Assembly (NCBI GenBank): GCA_016711205.1
Contig: JADJTM010000001.1
Span: 620,001-684,000 of the forward strand
Direction: 5' to 3'
From: Micropruina sp.
GTDB lineage: Bacteria; Actinomycetota; Actinomycetes; Propionibacteriales; Propionibacteriaceae
DNA: 64,000 nucleotides
This document shows positions 10,182-18,271 of this stretch, one piece after another. How positions within the stretch are numbered: the stretch's first letter is position 1; each line of letters starts with the position of its first letter. The notes below the pieces were generated by a model, which searched no databases, was not told where the DNA came from, and saw only the letters and a program-made list of their open reading frames with translations. The position numbers and the translations under genes are program-made.

Positions 10182-10832
10182 ATGAAGACACAAGACCGCA
10201 AGCGGGGGCCTTATGGGAAGTCGGCGCAACGGAGGCGGCAGATCATCGAGGCCGCGTTCGATGTGTTCGCCGCCCGCGGCTACCAGGGTGGGTCGTTGCA
10301 GGAGGTGGCCGACCGGGTGGGTCTGGGTCATACCAGCATCCTGCATTACTTCCCGAGCAAGCGGGCCCTGCTGATCGCGGTCCGCGAGCAGCGGGACGCG
10401 GTCGCCAAGCCGCAGCCCAGCGAGGCCCCGCAGGGGACTGGTCGAGGTGGTGCTTGCACAGGCGATGCACAACCAGGCCATTCCCGGGCTGATCGAGCTC
10501 TACACCGTGCTGTGCGGCGAGGCGGTCACCGAGGGTACCCGGCCCGCGACTATTTCGTCGACCGGTTCTCCAGGTTGCGCGCGTCTTATGCCCGGCGGTT
10601 GCGTGAGTTGGAGGCCCGGGGACGGCTCCGACCCGGTGTCGACGTGGACCGTGCGGCGGCGTCCCTGGTCGCCCTCTGGGACGGCATCCAGGCGCAGTGG
10701 CTGCTCGATCGCGACACCGTCGACGTGGTCGGCTGCCTGGGTGACTTCCTGAACGGCATCATCGTGCCGGCCGAGCACTCCGCGGTCGGCGCCGACGCCG
10801 GTTCGGAGAGTCGGACCGCTCCCGAGGGCTGA
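10182..10832 (+). pseudogene. TetR-family regulator of the galactoside locus, two frameshifts
   Basis: The N-terminus is a complete TetR DNA-binding domain (AQRRRQIIEAAFDVFAARGYQ, then LQEVADRVGLGHTSILHYFPSKRALL, residues 15-65). From about 10430 to 10540 the natural sequence lies in another frame (LVEVVLAQAMHNQAIPGLIELY), after which the first frame resumes with ARDYFVDRFSRLRASYARR and runs to a normal end. Two compensating indels therefore replace about 35 residues of the ligand-binding domain while the protein stays full length (216 aa). Divergence from the binding-protein gene suggests it controlled the lacZ operon. Function after the change is doubtful. Confidence 0.72.
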
Positions 10833-10903
10833 CCGGCGGTCGCAAGCCGACACCCCGGACGCCGTGCCACGCGCACGCGTCCCCGGACGCCGTGCCGCCC
10901 AAA

Positions 10904-10963
10904 GCCCTGCCCAATCAGTTCTGACGTCCCGTCGACGAAAGGGCGGAACTGATTCGGCAGGGC
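10904..10963. terminator. Large inverted repeat, probable bidirectional terminator
   Basis: GCCCTGCCCAATCAGTTC pairs with GAACTGATTCGGCAGGGC with one mismatch around a 24-base loop. It lies between the convergent 3' ends of the TetR gene and the CoA-transferase remnant. No long T-run is seen, so it may also act as an mRNA-stabilising hairpin. Confidence 0.5.
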
Positions 10964-11012
10964 ACTACGGCGTCCGGACGTCGTTGGCCGGCCGACCCGG
11001 AGGGCCCGAGGT

Positions 11013-11685
11013 TCAGGCCGGCTGCATCGTGCCGGTCTCCAGGAACCGCTGGTGCCAGCTCAGCGACAGCCGCAGATCGTGCGGCGTGTGCAGGCCGTTG
11101 CAGACCTTCTGCGCGTGCTCGAAGTACTCGCTCAGCATCGGCCGGTACATCGGGTGCGCGCACTTCTCGATGATCAGCCTGGCCCGCTGCTTGGGCGACT
11201 TGCCGCGCAGGTCGGCCAACCCCTGCTCGGTGATCAGCACCTGGACGTCGTGCTCGGTGTGGTCGTGGTGGCTGACCATCGGCACGATGCAGCTGATCGC
11301 GCCGCCCTTGGCTACCGACGGGGTCACGAACGCCGAGATGAACGAGTTGCGGGTGAAGTCGGCCGAGCCGCCGATGCCGTTCTGCATCCGCGAGCCCATG
11401 ATGTGGGTCGAGTTCACGTTGCCGTACATGTCGGCCTCGATCATGCCGTTGCAGGCGATGATGCCGAGCCGCCGGATCATCTCCGGATGGTTCGAGATCT
11501 CCTGCGGCCGCAACACGATCTTGTCCCGATACCTCCTGGCTTCGGCGTTCATCCGATCGGCGTACTCGGGCGACAGCGAGAACGCGGTGGCCGACGCGAC
11601 GGTCATCTTGCCCGAGTCGATCAGGTCGACCATGCCGTCCTGGATCACCTCGGTGTACGAGGTGAGGTGGCGCCCGGGCTGAACG
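11013..11685 (-). pseudogene. Acetyl-CoA hydrolase/CoA-transferase family protein, 3' half only
   Basis: About 223 C-terminal residues of a CoA-transferase of the Cat1/acetyl-CoA hydrolase family remain, starting at LTSYTEVIQDGMVDLIDSG. They include IIACNGMIEADMYGNVNSTH, the glycine-rich GIGGSADFTRNS, and a C-terminal stretch with ITEQGLADLRG. The family moves CoA between acetate, propionate and succinate; in propionibacteria such an enzyme closes the propionate fermentation cycle. The 5' half, including the catalytic glutamate region, is gone. At 11686 the sequence becomes the interior of an IS256 copy, and the minus-strand open frame continuing through the IS is not genuine coding. This looks like an IS-driven deletion. 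Confidence 0.82.
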
Positions 11686-12648
11686 TGCTCTACCTGCACG
11701 GCCTGTCCTCGGGCGACTTCGGGCCCGCGTTGACGCAGTTCCTCGGTTCGGCACAGGGACTCTCGCCGGCCACCATCACCCGCCTGACCAAGGACTGGCA
11801 AGACGAGGCGGTCGCGTTCAACAAGCGGCCCCTGGCCGGCACCGACTACGTCTACGTGTGGGTTGACGGGATCCACCTCAAGGTCCGACTCGAACAGGAC
11901 AAGGTGTGCCTGCTCGTGATGATCGGGGTCCGAGCTGATGGCACCAAGGAGCTGATTGCGCTCGACGACGGTCAACGCGAGTCCACCGAGTCGTGGGCCG
12001 ACCTGCTGCGTGGCTGCAAGCGGCGTGGGATGCGGGCACCGGTCCTCGCCGTCGGCGACGGCGCGTTGGGGTTCTGGGCCGCGGTCCGCACGGTGTTCCC
12101 CGAAACCCGTGAGCAGAGGTGCTGGTTCCACAAGATCGCCAACGTCCTCAACGTCTTGCCGAAGTCGGCGCAGCCCGGCGCGAAGGCCGCGCTCGCGGAG
12201 ATCTGGAACGCCGAGGACAAGGACCACGCGCGGGCGGCGGTGAAGGTGTTCGTCGCCGACTACGGCACAAAGTGGCCCAAGGCTGCAGCGAAGATCACCG
12301 AGGATCTCGACGTGCTCCTGGCCTTCTACGACTACCCCGCCGAGCACTGGGTCCACCTGCGCACCACCAACCCGATCGAGTCGACCTTCGCCACGGTGCG
12401 GCTGCGGCAGCGGGTCACCAAGGGACCCGGCTCGCGAACCGCCGGGGTCGCCATGGCGTTCAAGCTCATCGAGTCCGCACAAGCCAGATGGCGCGCCGTC
12501 AACGCACCCCACCTCGTCGCACTCGTCCGCGCCGGCGCGACGTTCAAGAACGGCATCCTCGTCGAACGAGACGACGAACCGAGCCACGAATCAGGAAGCG
12601 ATCAACAAGCCGCGTGACACGCCGATCCACAGGTCTTGACTATTGCTC
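11686..12648 (+). mobile_element. IS256-family element, copy 1, 5'-truncated
   Basis: These 963 bp match the right two thirds of the complete 1,454-bp copies at 21383-25365 and 31425-32878, and end in the same terminal sequence (GGTCTTGACTATTGCTC). The left inverted repeat and the first ~130 codons of the transposase are missing. The left side joins a CoA-transferase gene fragment and the right side interrupts a small membrane-protein gene of island A, so the two flanks were not originally adjacent. Confidence 0.9.
11688..12617 (+). pseudogene. IS256-family transposase, N-terminally truncated
   Basis: The segment from LYLHGLSSGDFGPALTQFLG to the C-terminus (ESGSDQQAA) agrees with the two intact copies in this window. 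It still holds all three catalytic regions (VWVDGIHLK, VLAVGDGALGFW, TTNPIESTFATVR), but it lacks the N-terminal DNA-binding domain and any proper start. The open frame reads upstream into antisense CoA-transferase sequence, which is accidental. Confidence 0.85.
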
Positions 12649-12865
12649 GTTCGCCGAGGTTGCGGATCTGCACGAAGTTGGACGATTCAAACATTAGGAG
12701 CTTCGCCGACTGGCTCGCTGCAACCTCTCGGCGGTGACGCTCCCTTTCAACCTCTGCAACGTCTCGCGATGCCTTCGCTGCGACCCGTGAGTACCAGATG
12801 GCTGCAGCAGAGGTGACCAGCGACAGGACGGCCACCACAAGCGCTGCAGTTGCCATTGACATCAC
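12649..12865 (-). pseudogene. Small membrane-anchored protein, truncated by IS256
   Basis: Starting at GTG 12865 (or ATG 12862, which overlaps the upstream stop), the product has one N-terminal membrane helix (ATAALVVAVLSLVTSAAAIWY) and then a charged helix (VAEVERERHRREVAASQ) likely to form a coiled coil. After about 72 residues it runs into the IS256 terminus and ends after a few foreign residues. It is the last visible gene of the island A operon. The family is not recognised and the original length is unknown. Confidence 0.6.
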
Positions 12866-13581
12866 CCCTCGTCTGCGGTTGTTGTCGGACCGATGGCAGC
12901 GTCACTCGCCCGGCTCTGGATGCGGGTCAAATCCGCGGGCTTCGGGGGCAACTGCATCCGTTTGGAGAAAGGGTCATGGACTCTCCATGCGCGGTAGACG
13001 GTGGGCAGCCTTCCCTGTGGGGGCAGGTGAGCGATGAGGATCTCGGCGTTGGGGATCATCTTGAGCACGTCGGCGAGTAGGTCGACGGTCTCAGTCAGGT
13101 GGAGGGCCAGATCGGTCGCGAGTGTGCTCGGATCGACTCTTCCAGAGTGGTTGGGCAGCAGCCACCGAGCGGATGGGTTGGGGTGCCCACCCCATTCGCA
13201 GTGCTGCTTGTACTCGCTCGGCCGGAACCCGCCCGCCTGTCGCATCTGGCTTGGTCGGAAGGACTTCTCTATTCGGTTGGTGGAGGCGGCGAGCCATCGC
13301 TGCCGCTGTGGCGGGTCGTCGCGGAAGACCGCCATTAGGTAGTGCGCTTCCACGATCTGGCGGACGAGGGCGTTGGCGGCGTACCAGCGCTCGCGGTCGA
13401 AGGAGTCAGCGGCTGCCTGGCCGAGCTGTCCGACCATCTGTGTCACGAGCGCGACGGCTTCGGTGTCGCGGTCGTTGGTCGCCCAGGCACTCACCCACAG
13501 GCTGTCGCCGGCACCGGCGAGCCAGTCGGCGGCGAGGTGGCTGACCTCCGATCGGAGGTGGCGAAGTTCGCCCTCGGTCAC
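12862..13581 (-). CDS. Hypothetical protein, island A cargo slot
   Basis: This 239-residue protein is not firmly recognised. It looks soluble and helical, with no signal peptide. The middle (YAANALVRQIVEAHYLMAVFRDDPPQRQRWL, residues ~67-97) resembles the helical core of DUF5677-like proteins, but this is a weak impression. The start overlaps the stop of the DUF6650 gene and its own stop overlaps the next start (TGATG), so it is translationally coupled on both sides. Island B has a different, unrelated gene in exactly this position, which makes this an exchangeable cargo position. Its function could be island maintenance or defence; nothing in the sequence decides. Confidence 0.65.
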   Translation of the reverse strand: MTEGELRHLRSEVSHLAADWLAGAGDSLWVSAWATNDRDTEAVALVTQMVGQLGQAAADSFDRERWYAANALVRQIVEAHYLMAVFRDDPPQRQRWLAASTNRIEKSFRPSQMRQAGGFRPSEYKQHCEWGGHPNPSARWLLPNHSGRVDPSTLATDLALHLTETVDLLADVLKMIPNAEILIAHLPPQGRLPTVYRAWRVHDPFSKRMQLPPKPADLTRIQSRASDAAIGPTTTADEG

Positions 13582-14072
13582 GGCGTGCCGCTGTTAAAGC
13601 GTTCGAAGAACCAGCCGGCCTGGTCGGGCACGATTGTGGTCAACTCCTCCGACACGTCCAGGTCGTAGTCGGCGGCCAGCTCGCCGATCTGGACGCCGAC
13701 CAAGCCACGGAGGCGGCCGAGGGCCATGGAGAGCGGGTCGGTGCCCATCGGGCTTCGGTGGCGGTCCCAATCTCCGCCGGCAGGGCCGACTTCGTCGACG
13801 AAGTCGCGGAACAGCCGTTGCAGCAGCTGAAGCTGTCGGGCGAGCTCGGTGCCGATTTCGGGGTTGTCGAGGTGCACTCCGATCTGCTCGCGGGTGCGGT
13901 TGGCCGAGGTGACGCAATGCTCCTCGATCTCGAGTGAGAAGTCCTTCCAGAGCATGCGTCGGTCGGCGAGCAGGTTCAGGATCCGCCGGGCGATCTCGCG
14001 GTCGTCGTCCTTGCGTTCCCACTGGGCGCCGGCGAACGAGGCAGAGGCACCGGTAAGGCGGTAGCGCGTCAC
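13578..14072 (-). CDS. DUF6650-like protein, island A
   Basis: This 164-residue soluble protein has the conserved core QWERKDDDREIARRILNLLADRRMLWKDF (residues 17-45), then EEHCVTSANRTREQ and a C-terminal DPLSMALGRLRGLVGVQIGELA. The core resembles DUF6650 proteins, whose activity is unknown. A close paralogue with the same neighbours lies at 33290-33808. Four-base overlaps join it to the DUF6262 gene before it and the cargo gene after it. Its constant place between recombinase genes and variable cargo suggests a role in the island itself or in controlling the cargo, but this is inference. Confidence 0.6.
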   Translation of the reverse strand: MTRYRLTGASASFAGAQWERKDDDREIARRILNLLADRRMLWKDFSLEIEEHCVTSANRTREQIGVHLDNPEIGTELARQLQLLQRLFRDFVDEVGPAGGDWDRHRSPMGTDPLSMALGRLRGLVGVQIGELAADYDLDVSEELTTIVPDQAGWFFERFNSGTP

Positions 14073-14455
14073 CTTGTCGCCTGGTCCTGGGCGCGGAGCT
14101 GGCCGTGGGTGATCTCGAGGCGTCGCCGCAGGTCGTGGTTCTCGGTGCGAAGTTCTTTGTTGCGTTGGGTAAGGGCCTCGAGCCGGCGCAGCAGGGAGGC
14201 TTCGCTGGCACGTTGCCGTGCGGGGGCGGCGCCCGGTCGTTCGCTGGTGTTGCGCAGCTGCTGGATGGCTTCGATGAGGTCGGGGTTGGCGTAGAGGAAG
14301 GCGCGTGAGACGCCGGCGCGGGCGGCGACGCCGGTAGCGGTCACGGCGTCGCCGCCGGCCGCAATGACCCGAATGGCTTCTTGTGCACGTTGGTGGGCAT
14401 CATCGTGGCGCTGGTGCGCGGCCGCGACGAGATGGTGGCTGTTGTCAGCGAGCAT
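14069..14455 (-). CDS. DUF6262/TnpC-like transposition accessory protein, island A
   Basis: This 128-residue protein matches the DUF6262 pattern. An N-terminal helix-turn-helix-like part (AVTATGVAARAGVSRAFLY, residues 37-55) resembles a TetR-type DNA reader. A C-terminal coiled coil follows (LLRRLEALTQRNKELRTENHDLRRRLE, residues ~87-113). Tn554 TnpC, which follows tnpA-tnpB in the same order, is a similar small accessory that affects orientation and efficiency of insertion. The start overlaps the large recombinase gene by 11 bp and the stop overlaps DUF6650. The paralogue in island B is very similar. Confidence 0.72.
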   Translation of the reverse strand: MLADNSHHLVAAAHQRHDDAHQRAQEAIRVIAAGGDAVTATGVAARAGVSRAFLYANPDLIEAIQQLRNTSERPGAAPARQRASEASLLRRLEALTQRNKELRTENHDLRRRLEITHGQLRAQDQATR

Positions 14456-16703
14456 CGGCAGCTTTCGGCTCGGACGTGGCTGGGCAGGTCTGGCAGGCAG
14501 TGATGATGCGTTGCAGGTTGTTGACGATCTCTTGGTTCTTCTCCACGACGCGTAGATGGCCTTTCTCGTTGGAGATGTCGATCAGCTCGAGGGTGTGCTT
14601 CAGCTGGGTTTCGTGCTGGGGCAGGAAGTCGGCGTTGGTGATGAACATCGGGCAGGTCAGGCAGGGGTTGGCGTGCTCGCACGGACTGTTCAGCGGCATG
14701 CCGCAGTAGCCGTTCGGCAGGGTCTGCTTGGCCCGGTCGAGGCCGCGGCGGGCCCAGGCTGCGTCGGCGAGCGGGTGGTCGTCGTCGAGCTCGACCGGGT
14801 TGCCGTGGGCGTCGATCAGCTGGGCCTTGGCCCAGGCGTCGCGGATGGTCTTGTCGTTGAGTCTGGCGTAGTGGGCGGTCATGTCGGCCGACGTGTGGTC
14901 CATCAGCTGTTGCACGATGTGCTGGGGGACGTCGCGGTTGATCATCCGGGTGCCGAAGGTGTGCCGGAGCTGGTGCGGGGTGATCCAGACCGGCTGGCCG
15001 AGCTCGTCGGTGATGTGGAGCTCGGCGAGCCAGTCCTGGAACGCCGACCGGTAGCCAGACGCCGGGTAGGCCTTGGTGCCGTGCGGGTTGGACGCGTGTC
15101 CGGGGAACAGCCGCAGCCCCGGCCGGTGGTGGTCGAACCGCTGCAGGACGGTGCGCTGCTGGTCGAGGATGCGGGCGGCGAGGTCGTCCTCGAGCGGCAT
15201 GAACGCGGTGCGCTTCATCTTGTGGTTCAGGTACTGCAGGTAGGGGTGGCCGTCGCCGTCGTGCACGAGGCAGTCGAACGCGAGCAGGCGGCAGTCGCCC
15301 GATCGGAGGCCGCAGCGGATCATGATCCGGGTCATTAGCTGGTGGTCGGGGTGGGTGAGTCGGGCGAGCGCCTCGTCGGACTCGATCTGCGCGACCACGT
15401 AGTCGGTGAGCGCGCGGCCGGGTCCGGTGCCGTGCAGGCGGGGGAAGTCCTCGCTGAACACCACCGTGGTGGAGGCCAGCTCCGGTGCCCAGCCGTAGCG
15501 GTGGACGTCGCGCAGGAATGTCGACAGCGCCGTGACCAGTTGCAGGCGGGCCCGCGGCTCCGGATGGTCGCGACATAGGTCCTCGCACCAGCGTTGGACC
15601 ATGCCCCGCGTGAGGCTGCCAGCGCCTTGCGGCGGGTGCGCGAGGCGGTCGAGGTAGGTCGAGAACTGGCCGAGGACGCTGATCCCTCGTCGAACCCCGG
15701 CCGGGCCGATGCCGATGCTCAGCCGGTGCCGCGCCCACTGCTTGGCCAGGCCACGAAGCCAGGGCTGTGCGATCGCGGTGAAGGTGATGCGGGCGACGCC
15801 GGTGGCGGCGTGTCCGACCCGGTCCAGGGTCCAGGTGTCGAGTGGGTACTCGCGGTCCCAGCCGGTGCCGTGCACGAGCCGGTCGACCTGGTCGTGGCCC
15901 CAGCGGATGAACAAGGTGCCGTCGGGGTTGCCGTGGCCGAGCCGCAGGGCGGCGACCCACTCCGCAGCAGTGTGGTCGAGGAGGCTGGTGGCGCCTCGGG
16001 CGTGGAGGGCCCGGACGACGGCGTTCCACCGGGTCAGGTTGACCCGCCGTGGGCCGGAGTCGAGGAAGCACTGGACGACGTACTGGACCTCGAGCTTCAG
16101 CTGCGGGCCCAGCCCGGTGAGGTCGATGCGGGGCCTGCCGGCGAGCGCGACCGCGGCGAGGAACGCGTCTCGGTCGTCGGTGCCGGTGCGGCGCCGGAAT
16201 GCGTTGAACCGGCCCTGGTGGGAAACGCAGAACCCGTCGCCGAACGAGGCCCACAACTCGCAGCCCGACAGCTCGCAACCCGGCCGGTCGACCAGCTCCA
16301 GCCTCGCCGCCGCGGCCCACACCGCGGCGCCGCCCGCCCCAGGGGTCGCGGCCCATTCGGTGTGGTGGTGATGGCAGAGCTGGCTGCGGTGCCGGCCGAA
16401 ACGGCACTCGGGCACCAGGCACGGCTGAGGTGTGCAGCGCGGTGGGCAGTCCCGGAGCCAGTTGTCGAAGACGACGCCGCGCCGGCGGGCTCGATACCAA
16501 CGGTCGGCGTGGGCCACGCAGAGTCCGCGGCCGGCGGTCGCCACGCCTGGGCAATCCGGGACCCGGCACAGGCCGCGGTCGACCAGCGGATGGCCCGCCT
16601 TCGGGGTCAGGAGGTCGCCGCGGTGTTCGGGTCGCACGGCGGCCATCAACGCCGCCAGCGGCGAGCTCCTCGGCGGCGCGTCGGGGGCCAGCGTCAGCGT
16701 CAT
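14445..16703 (-). CDS. Large tyrosine recombinase (TnpB-like) with zinc-finger-like N-terminus, island A
   Basis: This is a 752-residue site-specific recombinase. The catalytic residues are R in CGLRSGDCRLL (~465), HQLRHTFGTRM (~579), and the tyrosine in AHYARLND (~611). Most integrases are 300-450 aa. The extra N-terminal ~190 residues hold three C-x4-C...C-x2-3-H units: CRVPDC/LCVAH, CLVPEC/LCHHH and CELSGC/FCVSH, likely zinc-binding DNA readers. A further cysteine cluster follows the catalytic domain (CGMPLNSPCEHANPCLTCP), as in TnpB of Tn554. The stop of the smaller recombinase overlaps its start (TGATGA), so the pair is coupled. Expected to act as a heteromeric recombinase with its partner, as in Tn554. 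Confidence 0.85.
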   Translation of the reverse strand: MTLTLAPDAPPRSSPLAALMAAVRPEHRGDLLTPKAGHPLVDRGLCRVPDCPGVATAGRGLCVAHADRWYRARRRGVVFDNWLRDCPPRCTPQPCLVPECRFGRHRSQLCHHHHTEWAATPGAGGAAVWAAAARLELVDRPGCELSGCELWASFGDGFCVSHQGRFNAFRRRTGTDDRDAFLAAVALAGRPRIDLTGLGPQLKLEVQYVVQCFLDSGPRRVNLTRWNAVVRALHARGATSLLDHTAAEWVAALRLGHGNPDGTLFIRWGHDQVDRLVHGTGWDREYPLDTWTLDRVGHAATGVARITFTAIAQPWLRGLAKQWARHRLSIGIGPAGVRRGISVLGQFSTYLDRLAHPPQGAGSLTRGMVQRWCEDLCRDHPEPRARLQLVTALSTFLRDVHRYGWAPELASTTVVFSEDFPRLHGTGPGRALTDYVVAQIESDEALARLTHPDHQLMTRIMIRCGLRSGDCRLLAFDCLVHDGDGHPYLQYLNHKMKRTAFMPLEDDLAARILDQQRTVLQRFDHHRPGLRLFPGHASNPHGTKAYPASGYRSAFQDWLAELHITDELGQPVWITPHQLRHTFGTRMINRDVPQHIVQQLMDHTSADMTAHYARLNDKTIRDAWAKAQLIDAHGNPVELDDDHPLADAAWARRGLDRAKQTLPNGYCGMPLNSPCEHANPCLTCPMFITNADFLPQHETQLKHTLELIDISNEKGHLRVVEKNQEIVNNLQRIITACQTCPATSEPKAADAR

Positions 16704-17824
16704 CAGTACACCTCCGACGGTTCGAGCGGCTCGGTCAGCCAGCCGGCGGCGATGAGGGCGCGGCGGGCATCCTCCACGGTCAGGTGGCCGTAGATCCCCA
16801 AGGTGGTCTGGACGCTGGCGTGGCCCAACAGGTGCGCCACGATCGCCCAGTCAGTGCCCTTGCGGATCAGGTCGGTAGCATAGGTGTGCCGCAGGTGGTG
16901 GAACGTGAACCCTTTCAGGCCGGTTCGTTGGCGCAACCGGAGGAGCAGGTCACGGGCCGTCGAGTAGGTCATGGCCTGACCTCGCGGCGCAGCCCACAGG
17001 TTGACGAACACGAAGTCAGAATCGAGGTCGCCGTACTCCTCGTCCAGGTAGCGGGCGTAAGCGTCGAACAACGTCGCCGGCGCCGGGACGACCCGGGGCT
17101 TCCAACGCTTAACCCGGGCGCCGTTGTCGTTGAGCCGCGGGTTGATCGCGACCTGACGACGGGCGATCGACAAGTCCTCGTGGCGCAGGCCGAGCGCTTC
17201 CCCGATCCGCATCCCGGTCTCGCGCAGCAGCTGCAGCAGGAACCGGTCTCGCAGGCGGGTGCACCCGTCGAGCAGCGCTTGGTGGTCCTTGGCCTCGATC
17301 ACCTCCGGCGCTGAGCGCAGGACGCCGCGAACCCGGACCTCCTGGCGGGCCTGCTGGCGGCGGGTGTGGGCTAGGAAAGGCTGGTAGCCGGCGGAGGTGA
17401 AGCCCCGGTCCCACCGGGTCAGCTGCAGCGTGATCGCTGGGTCGAGCCGGCGGTGGAAGCCGTAGAAGGCCGAGACGGCGGCGAGCTTGCGCTGCAACGT
17501 CCGCTCACTCACCGCAGGCTCAACGCTGGGCAGGACCCCGATCCGACCTTGACGGGCCGGGTCAGGAAGCCGCAGCCACGCCACCCACTCACCGACATCG
17601 GCCACCGTCAAGGTGCGCCAGTCCCGGCGCCGGAACCGGAGCCAGGTGAACAAGTCGGCAAGGTCGTGGGCGTAGGCCTTGACCGTGTTCGGCGAGTACC
17701 CCAGCGCCGCGAGGTGCCGCAGGAACGTCTCTACCGAGCTGATGGGCAAGGCGTCAGAGTCGACTACGGTGAACGACCGCTGGCCGTCGTGAATACCTCG
17801 CAGAGCCTGGACCGAGACCGTCAC
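16703..17824 (-). CDS. Tyrosine recombinase (TnpA-like), island A
   Basis: This 373-residue integrase has an N-terminal SAM-like core-binding domain (SVETFLRHLAALGYSPNTVKAYAHDLADLFTWL) and a catalytic domain with R in TGMRIGEALGLRHEDL (~205), HHLRHTYATDLI (~310), LLGHASVQTTLGIYGH and the nucleophile Y (~344). The GTG at 17824 was chosen over the upstream ATG at 17872 because the island B paralogue aligns from the same GTG, both have GAAGGG about 9 bases upstream, and both then give 373 residues. It is the first gene of the island operon and lies just inside the conserved island end. Confidence 0.88.
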   Translation of the reverse strand: MTVSVQALRGIHDGQRSFTVVDSDALPISSVETFLRHLAALGYSPNTVKAYAHDLADLFTWLRFRRRDWRTLTVADVGEWVAWLRLPDPARQGRIGVLPSVEPAVSERTLQRKLAAVSAFYGFHRRLDPAITLQLTRWDRGFTSAGYQPFLAHTRRQQARQEVRVRGVLRSAPEVIEAKDHQALLDGCTRLRDRFLLQLLRETGMRIGEALGLRHEDLSIARRQVAINPRLNDNGARVKRWKPRVVPAPATLFDAYARYLDEEYGDLDSDFVFVNLWAAPRGQAMTYSTARDLLLRLRQRTGLKGFTFHHLRHTYATDLIRKGTDWAIVAHLLGHASVQTTLGIYGHLTVEDARRALIAAGWLTEPLEPSEVY

Positions 17825-17880
17825 CGCAGGTGCCCCTTCGTCGTGGACACCTTGAGTGTGACTGTCATCCACGAGCAGAT

Positions 17881-17980
17881 TGGGGCGCCACGCCGTACGT
17901 CGTGTTCGTCAAAGACGGAGGTCGGTTGGCCATAGATGAAATGAGAAACCGACAAGTACGGCGAGAACCTACACATGTGT
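17881..17980 (-). other. Conserved terminal sequence of island A
   Basis: This stretch can be aligned with 37624-37720 at the right end of island B. Shared blocks include CGCCACGCCG, CGTCGT, TTCGTC, ATGAGAAA, GACAAGT and GCGAGAACCTACAC. After CCTACAC the two copies diverge, placing the recombination point there. The stretch also probably holds the promoter of the recombinase operon and binding sites for its enzymes. Confidence 0.6.
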
Positions 17981-18271
17981 AGGGTCCGGCCGAACTTGTC
18001 ATCAGCAAAAAGCCTCCGGCTTGGTGGGCGACATGGTGAGAGTCGGCCGAAGATTCTCACCATCTTGTCGGATTCTTCGGCGACGGGCCGAATCGAGAAG
18101 TTCGTTGCTGAGCAGTGCTCTGATCTGAACCGCCCCTCAGCAGCCCGGCAGGCTAGCAACTCGGGGGGGGGCTGGCTCATCTTCGGAGCGAACTGCGCCA
18201 ACCGGCCCTCGATCTGCCCAAGATCAAACCGTCCGGGCAGCTCGACAGGCCGGGCAGACAGCTCTATTGGG
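17981..18271. other. Gene-free junction between islands A and B
   Basis: No convincing gene is seen. AAGCCTCCGGCTT near 18011 is a small perfect hairpin that could terminate transcription of the lipoprotein gene. Two related stretches with GATTCTCACC/GATTCTTCGG lie at 18050-18080. The left end of island B should fall in this stretch, but without a second left end to compare it cannot be placed. Confidence 0.4.

Larger units (their letters stand above)
12649..17974 (-). mobile_element. Recombinase island A (Tn554-like), left end deleted
   Basis: An operon of two tyrosine recombinases, DUF6262, DUF6650, a cargo gene and a membrane-protein gene, all overlapping by a few bases, follows the tnpA-tnpB-tnpC order of Tn554. 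The right end near 17974 matches island B up to the bases GCGAGAACCTACAC. The left end has been lost: at 12648 the sequence becomes IS256 copy 1. No flanking direct repeats can be sought because one end is missing; Tn554-type elements do not usually leave any. Confidence 0.72.

Noticed and set aside
11052..12617. A 521-aa plus-strand frame joining CoA-transferase antisense sequence to IS256 transposase
   Set aside because: Only the part after 11686 is transposase; the rest is the antisense of the CoA-transferase remnant and is not a real fusion.
16703..17872. ATG start at 17872 for the TnpA-like gene of island A
   Set aside because: The extra 16 residues have no counterpart in island B, whereas the GTG at 17824 aligns in both islands with conserved GAAGGG upstream.
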